A stretch of 36,277 bases of DNA from an uncultured Collinsella sp. GTDB taxonomy: Bacteria > Actinomycetota > Coriobacteriia > Coriobacteriales > Coriobacteriaceae. The notes under the pieces are model-generated. The model ran no database searches. It was not told the origin of the DNA and saw nothing but the letters and a program-made list of their open reading frames with translations. The first letter of the stretch is position 1; every line of letters begins with the position of its first letter. The DNA is taken from contig CANRSF010000021.1 in assembly GCA_947642445.1 (NCBI GenBank), positions 1 through 36,277 of the forward strand, given 5' to 3'. Both the position numbers and the translations under genes were made by a program. Of this stretch, positions 1 through 7,170 are shown one piece after another.

Positions 1-688
1 GCCAGGTATTTGTCGAGCGCGTCGACGATGCGGCGCTGCTCGGCGAGGGGCGGGATCGCAACGAACATTTCTCGCGATTGATTTACAGAAATATTGACCT
101 GACCGGCGCTTCCACGAGTTGAGACGTTGTTGATCTCCGACATCTCGGAGAGATAGTAAAAGAGCCACGCAATCGGCACTTCAGGCGAATACGAATGAAT
201 GACAACAGCAGCTTGATTTGTGTTTGCCTCTGGAAAGGAATTAGGAACAATTGCAAGCTTTCCGAGTGGCGGCCCAACGATATTCATAATTAGATCGCCA
301 GGATGAATTTGAGACTTGCCCAACTGTCCATAGTGGATTTCTGGCTTAATAAACTGAGGGTGGAAGGCAAAATCAATTGCTTGATTACGCAGGTTGAACA
401 TTTTGAAATAGGGAATGCCCTCGTCGACAAAGGCATCTTTACTCGGTGTCTTGCCAGCCTCAACCCTTGCGACCATCCTCATTCGCGTCCATGCCCAACC
501 TGACGGGAGCTTGCGAATAGCTCGCTCGATGGGAGTCGACTCACCCTTGCCGTCTGCTCGCTTCTCATAGGGCAGCCCATCGGAACTGGACGGGCGTCCA
601 ATTGCGTGTAATCGCGTCCCAACGCCTTGCTCAAATTCATATAAAATGCGTCCGGAACAAGCGTTGTAAAATCTAGTGATATGAGCAT
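1..688 (-). pseudogene. hsdS: Type I restriction-modification specificity subunit (HsdS) fragment, window-truncated, 5' end broken or missing
   Basis: Translating the minus strand from about 590 down to 3 gives an open frame with clear HsdS wording: a YEKRADGKGE linker, a LPSGWAW entry into a target-recognition domain, GIPYFKMFNLR, then GDLIMNIVGPPLGK, and finally IPPLAEQRRIVDALDKYL, the conserved start of the spacer helix. HsdS chooses the DNA target of a type I enzyme with HsdM and HsdR, neither of which is visible. The frame runs past base 1, so the 3' part is outside the window. No good start exists in this frame. The most protein-like upstream stretch (ATG at 688, FYMNLSKALGRDYTQLDARP) lies in another frame and would need a one-base shift near 575-600. 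It may be a frameshifted gene or a silent recombination cassette lacking its own start. The HsdS identity is firm; whether it is expressed is open. Confidence 0.65.
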
Positions 689-789
689 CCCGATTGCTTC
701 CGTGCTTCGATGCTCTCGTCTTTAGCACCCTCCGTTCAGTGGAGGACTGACGGTAGGTGACGTAAAATAAGAAAAGGGGGCAAGCGAAA

Positions 790-2913
790 ATGAAGGCAAC
801 CGAGGCAAATCTGCTCGACCTTATGGGCGTGGCGAAGATGCAGTTCGTCATTCCCGTGTACCAGCGAGTTTATTCGTGGAGCGTAAAAGAGTGCGAAGTG
901 CTTTGGGATGACGTCATGCGAGCGGGTCGTGATGACATGCCGCATTTCGTGGGGTCGATGCTTTATATACCTGAGTCCGAGAGCTCGGCCACAAGCATCT
1001 CGCGCGTGCTCCTGATCGATGGACAACAGCGCATGACGACGTTCTCATTGATGATTGCCGCCTTAGCTGACTATTTGGAGAGCAATCCGGACAAGGCTGG
1101 TTTCCTTGGGGATCTCAAGATCTCGGCTCTGCGAAAGAATTACCTCTTTAACGATGACGACTACAACGGCCTGGCGCGTTACAAGCTGGTGCTTTCGCAG
1201 GACGATAAAGAGACGCTGTTCTCAATCGTGTCTGGATTTCCCATGCCAGATGAAAAGTCGGATCGCATTGTCGAGAACCATGCGTTCTTCCGCGAAAAGA
1301 TGCGGGGTGCCTCATTTGATCCGGCAAGGCTTTGGGCGGGTCTCAACCGTGTGCAGGTCATCGACACTAAACTCACGGCAGGTGTAGACAATGCCCAGCT
1401 CATATTTGAGTCTATGAACTCCAAGGGCAAGCCCCTCATGCCCATCGATCTCATACGCAACTATGTTCTTATGTCGCTTCCTAACGACGAACAGACCAAG
1501 CTCTACGAGGGCTACTGGCATCCCATTGAGCGTCTGTTTGGAAAAGGGGGCGAGAGCGAGTTTAACGCCTTCATTTGGTACTGGCTGTGGCTCAAGGTTC
1601 CCAATAGGCAGCCAAAGGAGAATGAGGCTTATTACGAGTTCAAACGGTATTTTACCGATGACTACGACGGAGACACCGAGAGTCTGCTCAAGGAGTTGCG
1701 CGAGTATGCGCAAAGGTATGCCAGCCTGTTCCGAGACAAAGAAAAGGACGCTGACCTACGTCGGGTGTTCAGCAGAATCGCAAGCCTTGATGTGAGACAG
1801 ATCAGGCCTCTTTTGATGCTGCTCTACTCGGTTTACGAGAGAAATAGGCTAGACCGCAACGCGTTCCTTCGCATCTGCGAGACCATCGAGTCGTTTCTGT
1901 TTAGACGCGCGGTTTGCGGCAGGCTTACCACGGGCTTAAACAACTTTTTTGCAGGCATGTATCGCAACCTGGAGCTTCAAGCCGATATAGAGGAGTACGT
2001 TACGGCGATGCTCCTTATCCACAGCAGCGGTATGACTGCGTACTTCCCGACAGACGAGCATTTTGTCGAGGAGTTTAAGACGCGCGACTGTTACAACCGC
2101 TTCTCCAAAAAGCGCTATTACCTGGAGCGCATGGAGAACTGGCACCGCCCGAAGGAGCCCATCTCGGCTGACGATTACCAGATCGAGCACGTCATGCCCC
2201 AGACGATCGATGATGAGCACGGCTGGAAGGAATCGCTTGGCGAGAACTGGGAAGACATCCACGACAGGCTGTGCAACAACTTGGGAAATCTAACGTTGAC
2301 GGGCTACAACCAGGAGTACTCAAACCGGTCATTCTCAGACAAGCTCAATCTTTCGAACGTGGGATTTATGTGCAGCCCACTCTACCTAAACAAGTCGATC
2401 GCCTCGCATGAAAAATGGGGCGAGGAGGAGATTAGGCAGCGCGCGGACGAGCTGGCGAAAGAGGCGTGTGAGATATGGAAATATCCCAGCCTTCCGGCAG
2501 ATGTCGTCGACAAGTATCGTCCTTCTCGCGGGGAGTCTGACGAGGCGCCTATTTGGACCCTGCAAGAGAACCATCCAACCTTTGCCGAGGGCGGGCTTAA
2601 TCAAAAATTGTTCGAGGAGATACGCGAGTCTATCCTCAACGCCAATCCTTCGTGGGAATCCTATATGGCCAAGTACTATGTAGGATTCAGGTCGGGTAAA
2701 CGGAAGTTGCATGCCGTGCTGGAAGGCAGGACTAGCAACGGCGGCTGGATTGCCGTTGGCTTGGCAAAGAGTGTGGATGATCTAATTGATCCAGAGGACA
2801 TGTGCCAGGACAAACGCACACAGGGTGGATTTGGCCCGGGCCTACCGACCTATGTTGCCCTTCGGAATGCCGATGACATTTCCGCGGTGCTCGATCTCAT
2901 AAAGCAGTGCTAG
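790..2913 (+). CDS. DUF262 and DUF1524 (GmrSD-type, HNH) protein
   Basis: This 707-residue protein has the layout of GmrSD-type modification-dependent restriction proteins. The N-terminal DUF262 (ParB-like) part shows PVYQRVYSW near residues 22-30 and the nucleotide-linked DGQQRM motif at 77-82. The DUF1524 HNH-type nuclease part shows IEHVMPQ at 465-471 and NNLGNLTLTGYN from about 496. The last 110 residues form an extra domain that may be DUF5655-like, which I could not confirm. Family members cut modified phage DNA using NTP; that activity here is inferred. The ATG at 790 follows an AG-rich ribosome site at 770-780. It sits head-to-head with an HsdS fragment and close to an AAA/DUF4143 ATPase, which fits a defence-type island. 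Confidence 0.85.
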   Translation: MKATEANLLDLMGVAKMQFVIPVYQRVYSWSVKECEVLWDDVMRAGRDDMPHFVGSMLYIPESESSATSISRVLLIDGQQRMTTFSLMIAALADYLESNPDKAGFLGDLKISALRKNYLFNDDDYNGLARYKLVLSQDDKETLFSIVSGFPMPDEKSDRIVENHAFFREKMRGASFDPARLWAGLNRVQVIDTKLTAGVDNAQLIFESMNSKGKPLMPIDLIRNYVLMSLPNDEQTKLYEGYWHPIERLFGKGGESEFNAFIWYWLWLKVPNRQPKENEAYYEFKRYFTDDYDGDTESLLKELREYAQRYASLFRDKEKDADLRRVFSRIASLDVRQIRPLLMLLYSVYERNRLDRNAFLRICETIESFLFRRAVCGRLTTGLNNFFAGMYRNLELQADIEEYVTAMLLIHSSGMTAYFPTDEHFVEEFKTRDCYNRFSKKRYYLERMENWHRPKEPISADDYQIEHVMPQTIDDEHGWKESLGENWEDIHDRLCNNLGNLTLTGYNQEYSNRSFSDKLNLSNVGFMCSPLYLNKSIASHEKWGEEEIRQRADELAKEACEIWKYPSLPADVVDKYRPSRGESDEAPIWTLQENHPTFAEGGLNQKLFEEIRESILNANPSWESYMAKYYVGFRSGKRKLHAVLEGRTSNGGWIAVGLAKSVDDLIDPEDMCQDKRTQGGFGPGLPTYVALRNADDISAVLDLIKQC

Positions 2914-2916
2914 GTT

Positions 2917-2945
2917 GAAGGCCGGGAATCTAATTCTCGGCCTTC
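2917..2945. terminator. Hairpin after the DUF262/DUF1524 gene
   Basis: GAAGGCCG at 2917-2924 pairs with CGGCCTTC at 2938-2945, four bases after the stop codon. There is no T-run on either side, so termination is likely but not certain. It could serve both converging genes. Confidence 0.55.
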
Positions 2946-2980
2946 GCCAGCTCGGAATTGCCGATGGCTTATCTGCCCAC

Positions 2981-3403
2981 CTACACCCCCGCAATCCCGC
3001 GCGCGGCACTCAGCAGCTCATACTCCCTCTGGCTCCATTGGCGCAGCTCGGCCGCGCGCACGACATCGCGACACAGGTCCAGGAACACCTCGGCGCCCTC
3101 GCAGAAACACTCGCGGGCAAAGTCGCCCGAGCCGTCCGCAACGCACACGCCGTCGGCGAAGAGCTTCCAGCTGGACGGCTCGCGCGAGTCGTCTCCGAGC
3201 AGCTTGATCTGCAACACATGTGGATTGCCGGCAGCGCAGAGCTCTTCCTCGAGCTTCTGTACCGTAAAGCGCATCTGATAGGAGAGGCTGCTCTTGACCA
3301 TGGCCGAGGCATAGCCGCTCGGCTCGTCTAGAAGATGCATTCGCTTTGGCTTGGTTGCTAGGTTGTGGAAATTGCGCTCACTGCGCACAGAGAAATTGTC
3401 CAT
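2981..3403 (-). CDS. Hypothetical protein, 140 residues
   Basis: I do not recognise this protein. The start chosen is the ATG at 3403, because AAAGGAG lies six bases upstream on the minus strand; a longer reading to 3646 would have no such site. The product begins MDNFSVRSERNFHNLATKP, is soluble-looking, and contains a basic stretch near residue 20. It has a cysteine-containing acidic segment around 95-115 (FARECFCEGAEVFLDLCRD) and no membrane segment or known motif. It converges on the DUF262/DUF1524 gene with a 67-base gap holding a hairpin. The pattern of conserved-looking beta and helix stretches suggests a real folded protein, but nothing here allows a function to be named. Confidence 0.6.
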   Translation of the reverse strand: MDNFSVRSERNFHNLATKPKRMHLLDEPSGYASAMVKSSLSYQMRFTVQKLEEELCAAGNPHVLQIKLLGDDSREPSSWKLFADGVCVADGSGDFARECFCEGAEVFLDLCRDVVRAAELRQWSQREYELLSAARGIAGV

Positions 3404-3623
3404 ACGGACTCCTTTCATCGATGTTGGCAGGGCCACCGTGCCTCTTGGCCGGTTGGCGTCGGGATCGTGGAGCCAACTCTCTACCCCGACTCTGGATAAA
3501 ACGCGCCCGCTCCTTGCGGGCACGATGGAGTCTATCAGCGCACGCGGACAGAAATCAAGCGCTGCCTGCGAAATGACGCGCGGGCGGCGTTTGTTTTCGC
3601 CAGCTGCTGCTAGGCTTAAATCA

Positions 3624-3738
3624 GGAAAAGTGTCGAAATTGCCCATGTAAAAGTACGGAAAAGTGTCGTAATATACACTTTAAAACATCGGAAAAATGTC
3701 GAAATGAGCATCTAATAACTACGGAAAAGTGTATCCTA
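3624..3738 (+). repeat. Four direct repeats with exact 33-bp period upstream of the DUF4143 ATPase
   Basis: The core GGAAAAGTGTCG begins at 3624 and 3657, recurs with one change at 3690 (GGAAAAATGTCG), and as GGAAAAGTGT at 3723. All four are spaced exactly 33 bp, close to three helical turns. Copies 1 and 3 continue AAAT and copy 2 continues TAAT. Copy 2 also carries an inverted match (AAAGTGT 3660-3666, ACACTTT 3675-3681). The last copy runs into a possible -10 box, TATCCT at 3732-3737. The layout suggests an array of binding sites over the promoter of the next gene. There is no spacer variation of the CRISPR kind. Confidence 0.8.
3732..3737 (+). promoter_or_regulatory. Candidate -10 box of the ATPase gene
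   Basis: TATCCT lies 34 bases before the ATG at 3772, inside the fourth 33-bp repeat. No convincing -35 box is seen at 17 bp, which would fit an activator or an unusual promoter. Low confidence. Confidence 0.35.
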
Positions 3739-3771
3739 GTGCTAAAACAGCACGTAAAAAGGGGTACGCTT

Positions 3772-5094
3772 ATGCTGCAGAGAAAAGCGAAAGCACAGTT
3801 TGAATCTTGGCTTGCCTCGTCGCCTAACAAGGCTCTTTTGGTCAAGGGCGCCCGACAGGTAGGAAAGTCATATTTGGTCAACGTCTTTGCAAACGAATCG
3901 TTCGAAAATGTCGTAACGTTCGACCTTATCGCCGACGCGTCCGTACGCGATTCGTTTTTGGCGGCGAAAAGTGCGGACGACCTGCTTATGCGCATGTCTA
4001 TCGCTGCGACGCAGCCGATGGTTGCGAACAAGACCGTCGTGGTTATCGACGAGGTACAGCGATGCCCCAACGTGGTGACGTTTATCAAATACCTGGTCCA
4101 GCGTGGCGACTTTCGATACATCCTTACCGGATCGCTCCTTGGCGTTGAGCTCGAGGGCATCGATTCCCTGCCGGTGGGGTATGTCGAGCAGGTCCAGATG
4201 TACCCGCTCGACTTTGAGGAGTTTTGCTGGGCAAATGGCGTTGGTGCCAGCGTGTTTGACATGCTCAGGGGCTGTCTAAAGGATGAGGGGGAGCTTCCCG
4301 GCTACCTGTATGACCGCTTGCTCGATCTGTTCCATCAGTATGTGGTGGTGGGAGGCATGCCTGACGCGGTCAATTCCTTCTTGGCGACGCGCAATGTCAA
4401 CGAGGTTCGAAACATCCATCGTGATCTTCATGCCCTGTATCGCGATGACATCGCAAAGTACGCTCCGCCCGAGCTACGCTTGGTTATTCGCGATATCTAT
4501 GATTTGATTCCCAGCGAGGCCGGCTCCAAAAACAAGCGATTCAAACTGTCATCGATTAACGGTGTCAAACGTTTTTCGCAGGTGACAGATCATTTTCTCT
4601 GGTTATCGGAGGCGGGTGTCGCGCTTCCCGTATATAACGTAACGGCGCCCGTGGCACCCCTTTTATTGGGGGAGCAGCGAAATCTGTTCAAGCTGTTTTA
4701 CTTGGATACCGGAATGCTCATGTCGTCGTATTCCAAAAGGGTCGCCCAAGGCGTTTTTGATGGGGAGGCGGAGGGCCCCTTTGGCATGAATATGGGGGCG
4801 GCGTTTGAGGGCTTCGTTGCCCAAGAGCTCAAAGCTCATGGATTTAGATTGCGCTACTTTACGTCCAAAAAGGTTGGTGAGCTCGATTTTGTGGAAGAGA
4901 CGTTCGATGGGGAAGTGCTCGCCATCGAGGTCAAATCGGGCAAGAGCTTTAAGTCCCACGCGGCGCTCGATAACGCACTGGCAACGAAGGGCTACGTAAT
5001 CGAGCGCGCCTTGGTACTTGCGGAATGTAATCTTCACCGCGATGGTGACGTGCTGTATCTGCCCATCTTTATGGCAGGGCTTTTGGAGCCGTAA
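3772..5094 (+). CDS. AAA family ATPase with DUF4143 (AAA_14) and nuclease-like C-terminus
   Basis: This 440-residue protein has Walker A GARQVGKS at 26-33, Walker B VVVIDE at 89-94, and a sensor-like LTGS at 118-121, then the DUF4143 region. Near the C-terminus, GELDF (Asp372) and IEVKSGKS (Glu386, Lys388) form a PD-(D/E)xK-like pattern typical of this family. Members are common in host-associated bacteria and archaea; their cell role is poorly known. The ATG at 3772 follows AAAAAGGGG with seven bases between; a GTG at 3739 would sit on the -10 box and is rejected. The gene stands alone behind a 33-bp repeat array that may control it. The family call is secure, the biological role is not. Confidence 0.88.
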   Translation: MLQRKAKAQFESWLASSPNKALLVKGARQVGKSYLVNVFANESFENVVTFDLIADASVRDSFLAAKSADDLLMRMSIAATQPMVANKTVVVIDEVQRCPNVVTFIKYLVQRGDFRYILTGSLLGVELEGIDSLPVGYVEQVQMYPLDFEEFCWANGVGASVFDMLRGCLKDEGELPGYLYDRLLDLFHQYVVVGGMPDAVNSFLATRNVNEVRNIHRDLHALYRDDIAKYAPPELRLVIRDIYDLIPSEAGSKNKRFKLSSINGVKRFSQVTDHFLWLSEAGVALPVYNVTAPVAPLLLGEQRNLFKLFYLDTGMLMSSYSKRVAQGVFDGEAEGPFGMNMGAAFEGFVAQELKAHGFRLRYFTSKKVGELDFVEETFDGEVLAIEVKSGKSFKSHAALDNALATKGYVIERALVLAECNLHRDGDVLYLPIFMAGLLEP

Positions 5095-5131
5095 CGTGCC
5101 GCTGGCTCTTCCGGCCCTCACTTAACCCTCG

Positions 5132-6118
5132 CTACTCGTCGTCCCCGTCGTTGGGGTCGCCCTTGAGGGTGTTGATGTCCAGGTACTGGTTGTCGTCCTC
5201 TTTTTGCTGGGTCTCCGACTCCGCTTGGGTGGGGCCGGAGAACAGCTGGAATCCCTCAAACGCAATGACGCCGAGCAGGGCAATGACAATGGCGATAAAG
5301 GCAACCTTGACTGCCTGCGGAAATTCCGAGAAACGCAGCGCCTTTTCCTTGGCGTAATAATCGGCGAAGCGCTCTTCGCCCGTGCTTTTGGTATACGCCG
5401 GTGCGGACGCGGCCTCCGGGTCATATTCCGGTGCAGGCGTGGCAGCGTACGGATCGTTGAGATAATCGCTCGATGCGGTGCCGTAATCCTCGGTCTCGAT
5501 GCGACCGGCGTCAGCATAGCCATCGGAATAATCGGAATATGCCGCACCGCCCTCATAGTCCGCGGCGCTCGTGTTGGCGGCAAAAAGCGGGTTAACTGGA
5601 ACGTCGAGCGCCGGCATGCCGGTAGAGGTCTCATCCAGATCGGCTGCAGCCCAGGAATCGTAGGCAACCTGATGGGCAACGGGCTCATCGAGCCTTGTGA
5701 CCGGAGGCTTGCGTGCCGCAGGAACGGGCAACTGCTGGGCGCTGTACATAACGGTGCTGTCGGCCGATTTGCCCTGCGTCGCCGCAGCGAGAAATGCCGC
5801 CGTCTCGGACGGGTCGCTTGCGGGGCGGGGAGTGGGCGTGGGCGCCGAAATGGGTGCGGGCGCAGACGCGGGCATCGAAACAGGCGGCTGCGCAGGAGTC
5901 GGCGCAGATGCGGACTTAGGCGCAAGTGCGGGATTGGGGCTTGACGGGCGAGCCCCACCGCCCATGAGTTCGTCGGCGGTCCACGGGCGATCATCCATCA
6001 CGTCGTCAAGGCTCAGCGAAAACAGGTCGTCTTCACCCTCATCGAACATGCGGTGCACATGTCCACCAATTGCCGGAATCAATCCGCGACCGGTGCATGA
6101 TGCCTTGCTCAACGCCAT
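5132..6118 (-). CDS. Proline/alanine-rich acidic protein with a single C-terminal membrane segment
   Basis: I do not recognise a family. The ATG at 6118 is preferred because GGAAGG lies about ten bases upstream; an in-frame start at 6391 would begin with a low-complexity Ser/Ala/Pro stretch overlapping the neighbouring gene. The 328-residue product has an acidic N-terminal part (FDEGEDDLFSLSLDDVMDD), then a long Pro/Ala repeat linker, then a Tyr/Asp/Ala-rich acidic linker. Near residues 272-292 there is one hydrophobic segment (VAFIAIVIALLGVIAFEGF), followed by a short acidic tail. No signal peptide is seen, so the long N-terminal part is probably cytoplasmic with the tail outside, an inference. 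It lies downstream of and parallel to the YheO-like regulator, with its own likely promoter. Confidence 0.7.
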   Translation of the reverse strand: MALSKASCTGRGLIPAIGGHVHRMFDEGEDDLFSLSLDDVMDDRPWTADELMGGGARPSSPNPALAPKSASAPTPAQPPVSMPASAPAPISAPTPTPRPASDPSETAAFLAAATQGKSADSTVMYSAQQLPVPAARKPPVTRLDEPVAHQVAYDSWAAADLDETSTGMPALDVPVNPLFAANTSAADYEGGAAYSDYSDGYADAGRIETEDYGTASSDYLNDPYAATPAPEYDPEAASAPAYTKSTGEERFADYYAKEKALRFSEFPQAVKVAFIAIVIALLGVIAFEGFQLFSGPTQAESETQQKEDDNQYLDINTLKGDPNDGDDE

Positions 6119-6152
6119 TCTGTTCCATCCTTCCGAAATACTAATGACATCG

Positions 6153-6158
6153 ATTATA
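6153..6158 (-). promoter_or_regulatory. Candidate -10 box for the gene at 5132-6118
   Basis: On the minus strand this reads TATAAT, 34 bases before the ATG at 6118. No good -35 box is visible at 17 bp. Confidence 0.4.
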
Positions 6159-6206
6159 TGGAACTTTCCAAGCGGCTCGGTCTTGGATTCATGCTTTCCA
6201 GAACTC

Positions 6207-6228
6207 GCGCCCAAAAGGGGAGGGGCGC
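6207..6228 (-). terminator. Possible weak terminator after the YheO-like regulator
   Basis: On the minus strand GCGCCC (6223-6228) pairs with GGGCGC (6207-6212) around a loop that ends in TTTT, just after the regulator stop codon. The stem is only six pairs with no trailing T-run, so this is tentative. Confidence 0.3.
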
Positions 6229-6239
6229 AGGCGCGATGA

Positions 6240-6893
6240 CTACTTGTCGCCGGCGGCAGCCTTTGCCTCGTTGAGGTAGCTATAGAAGCTGTACTTAGAG
6301 ATGCCAAAGAACTCGCAGGCACGCTCGCTCGACTTGGAGATGAGGAAGGCGCCGCGACGGTCGAGGTAGCCAATGGCGCGAATGCGCTCATCTTTGGTCA
6401 TAAGGGCTGCGGGCTTGCCCACGTATTGCTCGCACTCGCGCAGCAGATCTTCGAGCAGGTCGCCGATGTTTTTGGTAATGGGCTCGGGCTCGGTGTAGCC
6501 CGAGCCGCCGGTGCCGGTAAAGGCATCGAGTGAGCGCTCAAAAGCCTTCATGAGCGTAATGTCAAAGTTAATGCCCAAAATGCCGACGGGCTTACCCTCG
6601 TCGTTGCGGATAAAGATGGTCGAGGATTTGAGCAGCTTGCCATCGGTGGTTTTGGTGAGGTACGGCTCGCGGTCGTGCACGTCGGTGGTGCCCTCGTGCA
6701 TGGACTCAAACACAATATGGCTGGGGCCGTCACCCAGTTTGCGCCCGCTGACGTGGCCGTTTTCGATCACTACGATGGAGTGGTCCACGTCCTCGGTCTC
6801 CAGATCGTGGACGACGATTTCGCAGTTGGGGCCAAATTGGAGCGCCAGGCCGTGTGCAAGGCGCTTATAAAACTCAATCTGTGCGGGGGTCAT
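6240..6893 (-). CDS. YheO-like PAS and helix-turn-helix transcriptional regulator
   Basis: This 217-residue protein has a PAS_6 (YheO-like) N-terminal domain: the family wording ALQFGPNCEIVVHDL near residue 20, then GHVSGRKLGD, and KSSTIFIRNDEGKPVGILGINFD around 85-110. The C-terminus (about 165-217) is the HTH_22 DNA-binding part, with ERIRAIGYLDRRGAFLISKS and FFGISKYSFYSYL. The ATG at 6893 has AGGAAGG about six bases upstream and is preferred to a GTG at 6923. Related DNA-binding PAS regulators often sit beside ygeX/dpaL genes and respond to a small ligand. It is divergent from ygeX here, and two matching palindromes lie between them, so local control of the degradation genes is the likely role. 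Confidence 0.85.
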   Translation of the reverse strand: MTPAQIEFYKRLAHGLALQFGPNCEIVVHDLETEDVDHSIVVIENGHVSGRKLGDGPSHIVFESMHEGTTDVHDREPYLTKTTDGKLLKSSTIFIRNDEGKPVGILGINFDITLMKAFERSLDAFTGTGGSGYTEPEPITKNIGDLLEDLLRECEQYVGKPAALMTKDERIRAIGYLDRRGAFLISKSSERACEFFGISKYSFYSYLNEAKAAAGDK

Positions 6894-7012
6894 GGGTGCC
6901 TTCCTAAAAATTAGTTTGGGCACACTTTGCCATAAACCACACTTGTTCGCAAATAACGATAGCGTCGCTGCGTTATGTGACCGTTCGGCGGCGAAAAGGT
7001 ACCGATTACGGC

Positions 7013-7078
7013 AACAAACAATTTGTTAGGTATACCAATCAAAAAGTGTGATAGAACAGTACTAACAAACTTTTTGTT
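7013..7078. promoter_or_regulatory. Twin operator: two AACAAA-N3-TTTGTT palindromes
   Basis: AACAAA-N3-TTTGTT occurs at 7013-7027 and again at 7064-7078, with identical half-sites and the same three-base spacer length. The centres are 51 bp apart, near five helical turns, so both face the same side of the helix. They lie between the divergent YheO-like regulator and ygeX, 93 bases before the ygeX start. This is what a pair of operators for a dimeric regulator would look like. Binding by the neighbouring regulator is inferred. Confidence 0.65.
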
Positions 7079-7170
7079 TGGCATCCACATAAAAGTTTAG
7101 CCGTGTGAATGGGATCGGGCTGAAACGCGTATGCGGGGGCCGGCAAGAGAGGACTTAAGGAGTTCACCGT

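Larger units (their letters stand above)
3404..3771. other. Intergenic region with hairpin and repeat array
   Basis: This 368-base gap separates two divergent genes. It contains a short hairpin (GCCCGC 3505-3510 with GCGGGC 3516-3521), followed on the minus strand by TTTTAT, which could act as a leader or attenuator for the small gene at 2981-3403. The part next to the ATPase gene is AT-rich and filled by the 33-bp repeat array at 3624-3738. No open frame with a credible start was found. Confidence 0.6.

Noticed and set aside
83..503. Small open frames within the HsdS fragment
   Set aside because: They lie in other frames or on the other strand of the recognisable HsdS reading and show no known wording.
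2915..3650. Plus-strand open frames opposite the gene at 2981-3403
   Set aside because: No ribosome sites; the minus-strand gene has an excellent one and a more protein-like composition.
3624..3738. CRISPR array
   Set aside because: Only about 12 bases are conserved per 33-bp unit, there is no room for spacers, and no cas genes are present.
3621..4262. Minus-strand open frame ending in an 11-residue RHFS repeat
   Set aside because: The repeat is only the 33-bp promoter array read backwards, and the rest is antisense to the ATPase gene.
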